DNA of 12,660 bases from JALXCG01 sp026991065 [NCBI: Gemmatimonadota bacterium] (GTDB lineage: Bacteria > GCA-2686955). The stretch covers positions 1 to 12,660 of the forward strand of contig JALXCG010000697.1 of NCBI GenBank assembly GCA_026991065.1, in the 5' to 3' direction. Positions within the stretch are counted from its first letter, which is position 1. The number at the start of each line of letters is the position of its first letter. The notes under the pieces were generated by a model. The model was not told the DNA's origin, searched no databases, and saw only the letters and a program-made list of their open reading frames with translations. This document shows, one piece after another, positions 1 through 6,604 of the stretch. The translations under genes and the position numbers were made by a program.

Positions 1-5
1 AACTC

Positions 6-854
6 ATGCTGAATAGTCGCTCCTTTTGCGTCATCGGCGCAGGCACACTGGGAAAGTCCATCATTCGGGGACTCCTGCGCAGTGGCAAAGTCAAGCCGCA
101 GGCGATTCGCGCCACGGTTGGCCACGAGGCATCGGTCGCGCCCGCGAAAGCCGAGTTGGAAGTAGCCGTCGGCACGGACAACGCCGCCGCGGCCAGCGGC
201 GCCGACGTGGTGATTCTGGCGGTGAAGCCACAAAAAATGAACACCGCGGCAGGTGCGCTGCGGGGGATCGAGCTGACCGGCAAGCTCATCATTACGGTAG
301 CGGCGGGGGTGAGCACAGCCCAGGTCGAGGCGGCAATCGGGGCGCCCGCGGCCCTGGTGCGGGCGATGCCCAATACACCGTGCCTGCTGGGGCTCGGAAT
401 GACGGCGGTGTGCGGCGGCGCCCACGCGAGTGAAGCCGACATCGCGTTGGCCCGGGCCATTTTTGCGGAGGTCGGGCGCACGGTTGAAGTGGACGAGTAC
501 TTGATGGATGGCGTGACCGCGCTTTCCGGCAGCGGCCCGGCATATATCTTTGTGGTGATCGAGGCGCTGGCGGAAGCGGGCGTCAAACTTGGAATCTCGC
601 GCCAGACAGCGACCCTGCTGGCGGCGCAAACCCTGATGGGGTCGGCGCACATGGTCCTGGAGTTGGGAGCGCATCCGGCCCTGCTCAAGGATGGTGTCAC
701 CACGCCCGCGGGTTGCACGATCGACGGCTTGATGGAATTGGAGGAGGGGAAACTGCGGGTTACTTTGATCAAAGCAGTCGTCAAGGCAGCGGAACGCGCC
801 GCCCGACTCGGTGGAGGAGCGCACTGCGCCGGCGGCGCGCCGAAGAGTGACTGA
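6..854 (+). CDS. proC: pyrroline-5-carboxylate reductase
   Basis: This protein catalyses the last step of proline synthesis, the NAD(P)H-dependent reduction of 1-pyrroline-5-carboxylate to L-proline, in the cytoplasm. The 282-residue product starts with a Rossmann dinucleotide-binding loop (GAGTLG, residues 11-16). It carries the NMPNTP-like segment as RAMPNTP near residue 120, and the two family signatures: SGSGPAY at 174-180, and the LKDGVTTPAG stretch from residue 227 running into GLMELEEGKLR. Length is close to the usual 265-280 residues, with a short Gly/Ala-rich tail. Only five bases precede the ATG, so no ribosome binding site can be judged and a slightly earlier start outside the window is possible. 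The molybdopterin-binding gene follows after 19 nt on the same strand and is probably co-transcribed. The family assignment is very secure. Confidence 0.95.
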   Translation: MLNSRSFCVIGAGTLGKSIIRGLLRSGKVKPQAIRATVGHEASVAPAKAELEVAVGTDNAAAASGADVVILAVKPQKMNTAAGALRGIELTGKLIITVAAGVSTAQVEAAIGAPAALVRAMPNTPCLLGLGMTAVCGGAHASEADIALARAIFAEVGRTVEVDEYLMDGVTALSGSGPAYIFVVIEALAEAGVKLGISRQTATLLAAQTLMGSAHMVLELGAHPALLKDGVTTPAGCTIDGLMELEEGKLRVTLIKAVVKAAERAARLGGGAHCAGGAPKSD

Positions 855-873
855 CGCCCGGAGCAGCAGCAGC

Positions 874-1620
874 ATGGATCAACGCGTCGGTATTGTGATC
901 ATTGGCAACGAGGTCCTGGCGGGAAAGGTCGTCGACGAGAACGGTCCCTATTTGTGCAAGCAGTTGTGGATGGTCGGGCGCGAAGTGGGCCGCATTTCGA
1001 CCATCCCCGACTCGATCGACGACATCGCCCACACCGTGGCCGAACACGCCTCCCGTTTCGCCTACGTCGTCACCACGGGCGGAATCGGTCCGACCCATGA
1101 TGATGTGACGATTGCCGGTATCGCCCGGGCTTTTGGGGTTGAGGTGGTGCGCAATCCAGAGTTGGAGCGCGTGCTGCGAGCCCATTTCGGTGCCCGCCTG
1201 ACACCGGCGGTCGAGAAGATGGCCGATGTGCCGCGCGGCATCGACCTGCTCTACGATGACGAAATCCCATGGCCGATTCTGCGCTTCCGCAATGTCTTCA
1301 TCTTCCCGGGGGTTCCGCGCCTGCTGCGGAGCCGGTTCGTCGCGATCCGGGAGCGCTTTCGCGCTTCACCGATCCTCTCGCGGCACCTCTATCTGCGCCT
1401 GGGTGAAGAGGAGATCGCGGATCTTCTGCTGAACTTCAACGCCGCCCACCCCCGCTTGCGTCTGGGCAGCTACCCGATTGTCGACCGGCGCGACTACCAG
1501 GTCGTGGTCACGCTAGAGTCTCGTCACGAGAAGGAACTCGATGCTGGTCAGGCAGAGTTGGTGGGCCTCCTGCCCGATGGCGCGATTGTTCGCATCGATA
1601 CAGCCCCCGACTGCATCTGA
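874..1620 (+). CDS. molybdopterin-binding domain protein (MoCF / CinA N-terminal type, stand-alone)
   Basis: This 248-residue protein is built around a MoCF_biosynth (molybdopterin-binding) fold. The GNEVLAGKVVDENG segment (residues 11-24) and the TTGGIGPTHDD loop (67-77) are the ligand-binding hallmarks shared by CinA N-terminal domains, MoaB/MogA and the molybdopterin-like domain of some FAD synthases. The C-terminal nicotinamide-nucleotide amidohydrolase domain of full-length CinA (about 400 residues) is absent. The protein therefore resembles the short stand-alone YfaY-like or FAD-synthase-like group, and its substrate cannot be deduced. The ATG at 874 is preferred: it begins directly at the first beta strand and has GGAG at 860-863. 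A GTG at 811 would add 21 low-complexity residues and overlap proC. The gene lies 19 nt after proC and ends 34 nt before the oppositely oriented cheY1. Confidence 0.85.
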   Translation: MDQRVGIVIIGNEVLAGKVVDENGPYLCKQLWMVGREVGRISTIPDSIDDIAHTVAEHASRFAYVVTTGGIGPTHDDVTIAGIARAFGVEVVRNPELERVLRAHFGARLTPAVEKMADVPRGIDLLYDDEIPWPILRFRNVFIFPGVPRLLRSRFVAIRERFRASPILSRHLYLRLGEEEIADLLLNFNAAHPRLRLGSYPIVDRRDYQVVVTLESRHEKELDAGQAELVGLLPDGAIVRIDTAPDCI

Positions 1621-1621
1621 A

Positions 1622-1631
1622 GGAGATCTCC
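1622..1631. repeat. 10-bp perfect palindrome between convergent genes
   Basis: GGAGATCTCC lies directly after the stop codon of the molybdopterin-binding gene, in the 34-nt gap before the oppositely oriented cheY1 stop. As RNA it could only form a 3-bp stem with a four-base loop, and no U-run follows on either strand, so it is not a convincing terminator. No other structure is visible in this gap. Confidence 0.3.
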
Positions 1632-1654
1632 CCCCTCTGCCCCGGGCGCGAAAC

Positions 1655-2041
1655 TCAGGCTGCGGTGGAAGTAAGAATCGCGTTCAGCTTCTCTTCCAGA
1701 ACTTTCTGGTTGAAAGGCTTGATGACATAGTTGCTGACACCGGCGCGAACCGCTTCGATGACATTCTTCTTCTTCGATTCAGCGGTGACCATGAGGAACG
1801 GCAGATTCTTGAAGTGGGAATCCGCGCGCACTGTCCGCAGCAGTTCGATGCCGGTCATGCCCGGCATGTTCCAGTCGCAGATGATAAAGTCGATGTGGTC
1901 ACTGCGCAGGACCCGCAGCGCATCACCGCCATCGCTGGCCTCGGCAATGTTGGTATAGCCCAACCCCTTGAGCATCTTGCCGATAATTTTCCGCATGGGC
2001 GGAGCATCGTCGACAATCAGAATGCGCATGTTGCTGCTCAT
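1655..2041 (-). CDS. cheY: chemotaxis response regulator CheY1 (flagellar-motor type)
   Basis: This is a single-domain receiver of 128 residues, exactly the length of classical CheY. CheA would phosphorylate it, and it would then bind the flagellar switch (FliM/FliN). Visible residues are the acidic pair D11/D12, the phosphoacceptor D56 in ICDWNMPGMTG, the switch Thr86 (VTAES), Tyr105 (NYVIKP) and Lys108 in KPF. The DWNMP motif and the Thr/Tyr/Lys set match enteric CheY closely. The ATG at 2041 is chosen because AGGGAG sits six bases upstream; the open frame extends 14 codons further without a better start. The gene follows cheX1 by 38 nt on the same strand, so the receiver and its probable phosphatase form a two-gene operon transcribed away from cheA. 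Confidence 0.93.
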   Translation of the reverse strand: MSSNMRILIVDDAPPMRKIIGKMLKGLGYTNIAEASDGGDALRVLRSDHIDFIICDWNMPGMTGIELLRTVRADSHFKNLPFLMVTAESKKKNVIEAVRAGVSNYVIKPFNQKVLEEKLNAILTSTAA

Positions 2042-2047
2042 CAAATT

Positions 2048-2053
2048 CTCCCT
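2048..2053 (-). promoter_or_regulatory. ribosome binding site of cheY1
   Basis: AGGGAG on the minus strand, six bases before the ATG at 2041. It sets the start there rather than at the earlier in-frame codon near 2083 or the Met four codons downstream. Confidence 0.75.
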
Positions 2054-2079
2054 AGATTCTCTGCGTACCTGGATCTTCC

Positions 2080-2553
2080 TCAACCGCCCTTGCGATCAAC
2101 ACAAACAGCCAGCACAAAGCTGCCCTCGGCGGTTTTGAACTCCACCACAACCACTTTTACCGCGTCGTCGGCCACGAGCGCGAGCCCATCCCCTTTGACG
2201 ACAGTCGGTAACGCCATATCAAGATCGACATCCGCTTCAGCCAGAGAGGCTCTCGCCTGCCCGGACACCATGTTCAGCAGTTCGCCGATCACGGTCGGCG
2301 CACTCTCCAGTGCCTCTTCCGGAGTCTCCTCCAGCATTGCCGCGGCGATCGGCACAATCGTGCCTTGGGGGAAGGCAAGCGTAATTGCCACCGATAGCTC
2401 CCGACCGGCCAACCCCATGATGCCGGCGAAGTCACTCTTGACTTTTGTATTCGCATCCTCCCGGATCGAGACTACTTCAACCTCCGTGTCCGCCATCATC
2501 GCCAACACATCCGCAGTAGCTTCGACAAAAGGATCGATCTCAGTCGTGACCAT
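2080..2553 (-). CDS. cheX: CheX-type CheY-phosphate phosphatase (CheX1)
   Basis: This 157-residue protein belongs to the CheC/CheX/FliY phosphatase family, which dephosphorylates CheY-P and resets the signal. The family core is visible. A beta region around residues 41-62 (FAGIMGLAG, then ELSVAITLAFPQG) has the CheX pattern, and a helix carries a single catalytic ExxN motif with Glu91 and Asn94 in ELLNMVSGQA. CheC would be longer (about 200 residues) with two such motifs, so CheX is the better call. The ATG at 2553 has GGGAGA at 2561-2566, seven bases upstream; a GTG five codons earlier (2568) overlaps that site and is less likely. The gene is the first of the cheX1-cheY1 operon. A sigma-28-like promoter match lies about 155 nt upstream of the start. 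Confidence 0.88.
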   Translation of the reverse strand: MVTTEIDPFVEATADVLAMMADTEVEVVSIREDANTKVKSDFAGIMGLAGRELSVAITLAFPQGTIVPIAAAMLEETPEEALESAPTVIGELLNMVSGQARASLAEADVDLDMALPTVVKGDGLALVADDAVKVVVVEFKTAEGSFVLAVCVDRKGG

Positions 2554-2560
2554 CTCTGTC

Positions 2561-2566
2561 TCTCCC
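2561..2566 (-). promoter_or_regulatory. ribosome binding site of cheX1
   Basis: GGGAGA on the minus strand, seven bases upstream of the ATG at 2553. It decides the start against the overlapping GTG at 2568. Confidence 0.7.
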
Positions 2567-2614
2567 ACGGTCGCCCTCTAGCAGGCTAGCCCGACAACCG
2601 ACTCCGGGCACTCT

Positions 2615-2629
2615 ACCGGTTGCGCCGGT
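2615..2629. repeat. small inverted repeat in cheX1 leader
   Basis: ACCGG (2615-2619) and CCGGT (2625-2629) flank a five-base loop, about 65 nt upstream of the cheX1 start. The stem is only 5 bp, so this may be chance in GC-rich DNA. Confidence 0.25.
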
Positions 2630-2653
2630 GGTCATTCCGCCGGAACATTCTCC

Positions 2654-2673
2654 CTCCCGATGGTATCCGGGAG
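2654..2673. repeat. 6-bp inverted repeat (hairpin) in the cheX1 leader
   Basis: CTCCCG at 2654-2659 and CGGGAG at 2668-2673 form a perfect 6-bp stem with an eight-base loop. If the minus-strand sigma-28-like promoter at 2708-2734 is used, the hairpin would lie about 30-45 nt into the 5' leader of cheX1-cheY1. It could be an operator, an RNA stabiliser or nothing. There is no U-run after it, so it is not a terminator. Confidence 0.4.
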
Positions 2674-2707
2674 ATGCCAGTAGAGCAGAGCAAGTTCGGT
2701 TTGTTAT

Positions 2708-2734
2708 AGATCGGCCGGGCTCCACGTCGCTTTC
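2708..2734 (-). promoter_or_regulatory. sigma-28-like promoter for cheX1-cheY1
   Basis: Read on the minus strand, GAAA (2734-2731, as part of TGAAAG), then exactly 15 bases, then GCCGATCT (2715-2708). The sigma-28 (FliA/SigD) consensus is TAAA-N15-GCCGATAA, so this is 3 of 4 and 6 of 8 positions at ideal spacing. An A8 tract at 2740-2747 (T8 on this strand) lies just upstream of the -35 box, where an UP element would be. Transcription would start near 2700, giving a leader of about 150 nt. Assigned by eye from the consensus. Confidence 0.5.
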
Positions 2735-2739
2735 ACTTC

Positions 2740-2747
2740 AAAAAAAA
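2740..2747. promoter_or_regulatory. A8 tract, possible UP element
   Basis: Eight consecutive A residues stand out in a GC-rich region. They end six bases from the -35 box of the minus-strand sigma-28-like promoter. The position suits an alpha-subunit contact or a bend site between the divergent promoters; this is inference. Confidence 0.35.
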
Positions 2748-2811
2748 TCGTCCGCTCCATCGACGCCGCTACTCTGCCGTCCGGAGTGCAGTTCCGCTGT
2801 CGGATTGTGGT

Positions 2812-2838
2812 GAAAGGTCGCCACGCCGCTGCCGATGG
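2812..2838 (+). promoter_or_regulatory. upstream sigma-28-like promoter match for the cheA operon
   Basis: GAAA (2812-2815, as part of TGAAAG), 15 bases, then GCCGATGG (2831-2838): 3 of 4 and 6 of 8 consensus positions at ideal spacing. It would start transcription near 2845, about 170 nt before cheA. It is a second, weaker candidate upstream of the match at 2943-2970. Confidence 0.4.
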
Positions 2839-2942
2839 GCCGGAGGTGTTCAGTCCATGAACAGGCGCGCACCGGCGGAGATGCCCCGCTTCTCCCGTAC
2901 GGCAACTTGCAACAAATCTCAGTCGCCAGCATCTCCAACAGA

Positions 2943-2970
2943 TAAAGACCATGCGAACGAAGGCCGATAG
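2943..2970 (+). promoter_or_regulatory. sigma-28-like promoter proximal to cheA
   Basis: TAAA at 2943-2946 (TAAAG, perfect -35 core), 16 bases, then GCCGATAG at 2963-2970 (7 of 8 of the GCCGATAA -10 element). The spacer is one base longer than the N15 consensus. The -10 ends 44 nt before the cheA start, a normal promoter-to-start distance. This fits a class III flagellar/chemotaxis operon controlled by FliA/SigD. Seen by consensus matching only. Confidence 0.6.
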
Positions 2971-3014
2971 TTGAGCAGTGATTCAGCCCTGAACAGTCAA
3001 TCGCGAGCCCCGCC

Positions 3015-5198
3015 ATGCCCACAGACAAGTTAACGGAACCAACGGCCGTGCCGGAACCCGATGCCGAGCGGAAACCGGCTTCGCTATCGGCCGTGATTGA
3101 TCTTCTCAGCGCGAATGGTCTGTCCGACTCGACGAAACTCATCGACTGCTGGGAGGCCCTGGTCACTCTGGTCGAAAAGGATGCGACCGGCGCACCTCGT
3201 CCCTATGGCACCAAACGCCTGTTGGAAGAGGCCTGCAACCAACTGGAAACGCTCGCGCTGGGCACAAGCGGCGCACCGGAATCGACCCTCAAGTCCACTC
3301 TGCGTCTATTGCAGGTCGTGGCAGGAACAGACCAGCCCCGGGACGCGGCGGCTTCCACTCCGCCTATCGTGCCGGAGCCTCAGGAAACGGCAGAGAAAGC
3401 CAGCCGCGTCGCGGCTCCATCCGAGGAGGAGAACGCTCGCCAGGATCACGCAGAGACGCCCCCCGAGTCATCCGATGCCCCACAAACACTCTTCATCGCC
3501 GCGGACCCGGAGTTGTTGACCGAGTTTGTTCAGGAGTCCCGCGACAATCTCGACGAAGCGGAACAGGCTCTACTGAGCCTGGAAACGGATCCAACCAACA
3601 AAGAGACCATCGATACCGTTTTTCGTGCCTTTCACACCGTGAAAGGGGTTTCGGCATTCCTCGATCTCACGCCAATCAAGGAACTCGCGCACAGCGCCGA
3701 GTCGCTGCTGAGCCGCGCTCGCGAGGGAGAGATCCGCTGCACCGGCGGCTACGCTTCACTGGCCCTCCGGGCGTTGGACGGTCTGCGTGCATTGATTGTC
3801 AGTGTCGACTCCCGAGCCTCGGCCGAGGCGCCATTGGAGATTCCCGCCACGCACGCAAAGTTGATCGAGATTCTGGGAGCCCCCGAGCGCTTCGGTATCG
3901 GCGCAACAGCATCCGAGTCCCCACTCGACACACTTCTTCCCGCTGAGGAGAGCACAGCTCCGCAGCCACAACAGGCGGAGGCCAAGCAGCAGACCACTAG
4001 CGACTCATTTGTCCGGGTTCGCACCAACCGCCTGGATCGCCTCCTGGACGCAGTTGGTGAGCTGGTTATTGCACAGTCGATGGTAGCTCAGGACAAGACC
4101 ATCGCCGACGACCAGCAGATGGAGCTGTCGCGCAAAGTCGCGCACACAGGAAAAATCGTCAGAGAATTGCAGGATCTCAGCATGTCGCTGCGGATGATGC
4201 CGTTGAAAGCAACATTCCAGCGCATGGAGCGGGTAGTCCGGGATGTAGCGCGGAAAGGCGGCAAGAAAGTCCGTCTGACAACGGCCGGCGCGGATACCGA
4301 GATCGACCGGAATCTTGTGGATCTGCTGGCCGACCCATTGGTACACATGGTACGCAACGCCTGTGATCACGGAATCGAGACTCCCGAGGAGCGACTGCGC
4401 GCGGGGAAGCCCGAGATCGGCACGGTCCATTTGCGCGCCTACCACGACAGTGGGCGCGTCGTGGTTGAACTGAAGGACGATGGCCGCGGCCTTGACCGTG
4501 AAAAGATCCTCAAGAAAGCTATCGCGAATGGGCTGGTTGCCGCGGACCGTGTTCTCAGTGACGAAGAGGTCTACGGACTGATCTTCGCACCGGGCTTTTC
4601 CACCGCCGCCAAAGTCACCGATGTCTCCGGGCGCGGTGTGGGCATGGATGTCGTGCAACAGAGCATGCGCAAGGTCAAGGGACGGGTTGTCATTCAGTCG
4701 GAACTCGGGCGCGGGACCACTTTTTCCATTCATGTTCCCCTGACACTGGCGATCACCGACGGCATGCTGGTTCGTGTCGGCAATCAACGCTACATCATCC
4801 CCACCGTCTCCATCTCGATGAGCTTCCGGCCGGAGCCGGAGGCACTCAAGAGTGTGGCCGGCCGGGGAGAACTGGTGCTTCTGCGCGGCCACCCAACCCC
4901 CATCTTCAGGCTTCATCGCCTCTTCGGGATCGCCGGAGCGGTCGAGACCCCCTCGGACGGAATCCTTGTGGTGATCGGCGAAGCGGGCGATGCATGTGCC
5001 ATTCTGGTGGACGAGTTGCTCGGCCAACACCAGGTCGTCACCAAATCACTGGGTCGTGGAGTCGGCCCTGTCACCGGCGTGTCCGGCGGTGCCATCCTCG
5101 GCGACGGGCGCGTCGGCCTGATTCTGGACACCGCTGGTTTCATTCGCATGGCCCGCGGCGATCAAGAAGATACCATCACTTCCGGAGCAGCGGCATGA
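3015..5198 (+). CDS. cheA: chemotaxis histidine kinase CheA with extra N-terminal region
   Basis: CheA is the receptor-coupled histidine kinase that phosphorylates CheY and CheB. Domains of the 727-residue protein: residues 1-110, a helical region not recognised, followed by a Pro/Glu/Ala-rich linker to about 157; HPt (P1) about 158-275 with phosphoacceptor His207 in FRAFHTVKG; a second linker about 290-330 rich in Gln, Ser and Thr; P3 dimerisation helices from about 331 (SFVRVRTNRLDRLLDAVGEL); the HATPase P4 domain about 440-590 with N box Asn448 (RNACDHGIE), G1 box DDGRG (488-492) and G2 box SGRGVGMDVV (from 538); and the CheW-like P5 domain about 595-715. No P2 (CheY/CheB docking) domain is apparent. 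P1 normally sits at the N-terminus, so the first 157 residues are unusual. The ATG at 3015 has only a weak upstream GCGAG. The stop overlaps cheW by 4 nt. Confidence 0.95.
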   Translation: MPTDKLTEPTAVPEPDAERKPASLSAVIDLLSANGLSDSTKLIDCWEALVTLVEKDATGAPRPYGTKRLLEEACNQLETLALGTSGAPESTLKSTLRLLQVVAGTDQPRDAAASTPPIVPEPQETAEKASRVAAPSEEENARQDHAETPPESSDAPQTLFIAADPELLTEFVQESRDNLDEAEQALLSLETDPTNKETIDTVFRAFHTVKGVSAFLDLTPIKELAHSAESLLSRAREGEIRCTGGYASLALRALDGLRALIVSVDSRASAEAPLEIPATHAKLIEILGAPERFGIGATASESPLDTLLPAEESTAPQPQQAEAKQQTTSDSFVRVRTNRLDRLLDAVGELVIAQSMVAQDKTIADDQQMELSRKVAHTGKIVRELQDLSMSLRMMPLKATFQRMERVVRDVARKGGKKVRLTTAGADTEIDRNLVDLLADPLVHMVRNACDHGIETPEERLRAGKPEIGTVHLRAYHDSGRVVVELKDDGRGLDREKILKKAIANGLVAADRVLSDEEVYGLIFAPGFSTAAKVTDVSGRGVGMDVVQQSMRKVKGRVVIQSELGRGTTFSIHVPLTLAITDGMLVRVGNQRYIIPTVSISMSFRPEPEALKSVAGRGELVLLRGHPTPIFRLHRLFGIAGAVETPSDGILVVIGEAGDACAILVDELLGQHQVVTKSLGRGVGPVTGVSGGAILGDGRVGLILDTAGFIRMARGDQEDTITSGAAA

Positions 5199-5701
5199 CC
5201 CCACCTTCATCGGCGCCGTCGAAAACCTCGCAAGACTCGATCGTCCACTCCGATCTCGCCGGGAAATACCTGTCTTTCTTTCTCGCCGACGAGGAGTACG
5301 GTATTGAGATCCTGAAGGTCCAGGAGATCATCGGCGTTCTTCCAATCACAACGATTCCGCGCACACCGCCGCATGTCCTTGGGGTGATCAACCTGCGCGG
5401 GAAGATCATTCCGGTGGTCGACCTGCGCTTGCGCTTCGACCTCAATGCAGCGGAAATCACCGAAGAGACCTGCATCATCGTCGTCGCCACCAGCGGTGTC
5501 GTGATGGGACTGCAGGTCGACCGCGTATCTGAGGTGATCGATGTTGAGCCCGACAACATAGAAGCCACTCCAAATTTCGGCGCACAGATCAATACCGACT
5601 ACATTCTCGGTCTCAGCCGTTGCGAGGGCAGCGTCCGCCTTCTCCTCGATATCGACCGGGTGCTTCCAGCCTCCGATGTCACCTTGGCCAATGATCTATA
5701 G
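5195..5701 (+). CDS. cheW: chemotaxis coupling protein CheW
   Basis: CheW is the adaptor that links receptors to the CheA P5 domain in the signalling array. The 168-residue product has a short disordered N-terminus (about 25 residues), then the CheW fold. Typical motifs are KYLSFFLADEEYGIEILKVQEIIG, a PRTPPHVLGVINLRGKIIPVVDLR segment with the conserved NLRG at the receptor/CheA interface, and a final VRLLLDIDRVL strand. The ATG at 5195 overlaps the cheA TGA as ATGA, with GGAG nine to ten bases upstream, which implies translational coupling. A much earlier in-frame start exists inside cheA but would add about 67 non-homologous residues. Confidence 0.94.
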   Translation: MTPPSSAPSKTSQDSIVHSDLAGKYLSFFLADEEYGIEILKVQEIIGVLPITTIPRTPPHVLGVINLRGKIIPVVDLRLRFDLNAAEITEETCIIVVATSGVVMGLQVDRVSEVIDVEPDNIEATPNFGAQINTDYILGLSRCEGSVRLLLDIDRVLPASDVTLANDL

Positions 5702-5767
5702 GGCCGGCCAGAGCGAACCGTGGTGGCATGAGCCCCCGGTGTTACCTTCAACCGGAATGCGACTCGT
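5702..5767 (+). other. cheW-cheR gap, the only sizeable gap in the operon
   Basis: These 66 nt begin with the 8-bp palindrome GGCCGGCC (5702-5709). I see no U-run terminator, no sigma-28-like match and no Shine-Dalgarno in front of cheR. Every other junction in the operon overlaps or is at most 13 nt. Confidence 0.4.
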
Positions 5768-6604
5768 ATGATATCGATGACGCGCACGGACTTCCGCGAT
5801 ATCGCCAGCATCGTCTACAAGGTCGCCGGCATCGCTCTGAGCGACGGGAAATTCGAACTCGTCCAGTCGCGCCTGCGAAAACGGGTTGTCCATACTCGCA
5901 AAAAGAGCTACTCGGAATATGTGCGCTACGTACAGGGGGAAGCGGGGGGCAAAGAGTTGCAGTCGATGATCGACGCGATCACAACCAATGAAACGAGGTT
6001 TTTTCGTGAGGCCGCCCACTTCGATTTCCTGCGAGATGTGGTTTTCCGAGAGACCACCCGACCCTTGCGCATCTGGTGCGCGGCGGCATCCACGGGTGAA
6101 GAGCCCTACTCGATCGCCATCACCTTGCGCGACCATTTTCAGCAGTCGGCGACCAGCAAGGTTCTGGCAACAGATATCAACTGCGAAGTACTCGCGGTTG
6201 CCCGCCGGGCCGTCTACAGCGAAGCTCGCATCGCCTCGCTGCCGGCCACAACTCGCGATCGACACTTTCGCCAAGTCAACGGCACCAATGGCGACCGTCA
6301 GTTTCAGGTCAAGCCGGACACTCGCGGGCTGGTGCGTTTCGCGCGGTTGAACCTGGTGAACGAATGGCCCATGAAGGGCGCTTTCGACGTGATCTTCCTG
6401 CGCAATGTCATGATCTACTTCGACGGCCCGACAAGACAGTGGTTGGGCGCCCGAGCCTGCGCCCACTTGCGCCCCGGTGGCTATCTCTTCATCGGCCACT
6501 CCGAAAGCCTGGGGATCAACCCACCTGGATACCGCAACATTCAACCCGCAATCTACCAGCGAACTGAAGGATCAGAAATTACGCTACCCCGGAGACCAAT
6601 GTGA
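5768..6604 (+). CDS. cheR: chemoreceptor glutamate methyltransferase CheR
   Basis: CheR transfers methyl groups from S-adenosylmethionine to receptor glutamates for adaptation. The 278-residue product has the alpha-helical N-terminal domain (residues 1-75, including the TTNETRFFRE segment near 72-81). This is followed by the SAM-binding domain, with WCAAASTGEEPYS from Trp103 (motif I region) and the characteristic LRNVMIYF motif at Arg212/Asn213. The C-terminus is complete, with GGYLFIGHSES. The start is ATG 5768 or, three codons later, ATG 5777; neither has a visible Shine-Dalgarno and there is no earlier in-frame start after the TGA at 5729. The last codons overlap cheD: the final Met codon and TGA share bases with the cheD GTG at 6601. 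Confidence 0.94.
   Translation: MISMTRTDFRDIASIVYKVAGIALSDGKFELVQSRLRKRVVHTRKKSYSEYVRYVQGEAGGKELQSMIDAITTNETRFFREAAHFDFLRDVVFRETTRPLRIWCAAASTGEEPYSIAITLRDHFQQSATSKVLATDINCEVLAVARRAVYSEARIASLPATTRDRHFRQVNGTNGDRQFQVKPDTRGLVRFARLNLVNEWPMKGAFDVIFLRNVMIYFDGPTRQWLGARACAHLRPGGYLFIGHSESLGINPPGYRNIQPAIYQRTEGSEITLPRRPM

Larger units (their letters stand above)
2554..3014. other. divergent intergenic region cheX1 / cheA
   Basis: This 461-bp gap separates the two chemotaxis transcription units. It holds the three sigma-28-like matches, the A8 tract and the small inverted repeats listed separately. Short open frames cross it on both strands (for example 2628-2813 plus), but none has a ribosome binding site or recognisable protein character. 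I see no RNA gene. Confidence 0.6.

Noticed and set aside
1622-1631. GGAGATCTCC palindrome as a bidirectional terminator
   Set aside because: Too short as an RNA stem and no U-run on either side.
1541-2581. Plus-strand open frame of 346 codons across cheY1 and cheX1
   Set aside because: Low-complexity Ser/Thr/Ala product that simply mirrors two recognisable minus-strand genes.
2628-2813. Small open frame of 61 codons in the cheX1/cheA intergenic region
   Set aside because: No Shine-Dalgarno, Pro/Ser-rich random-looking product, and it crosses the A8 tract and promoter-like elements.
4005-5030. Long minus-strand open frame (341 codons) opposite cheA
   Set aside because: It is the complement of well-conserved CheA kinase and P5 coding sequence in GC-rich DNA; no protein family character and no ribosome binding site.
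5696-6544. Minus-strand open frame of 282 codons opposite cheR
   Set aside because: CheR motifs on the plus strand are unambiguous; the antisense product has no recognisable domain.
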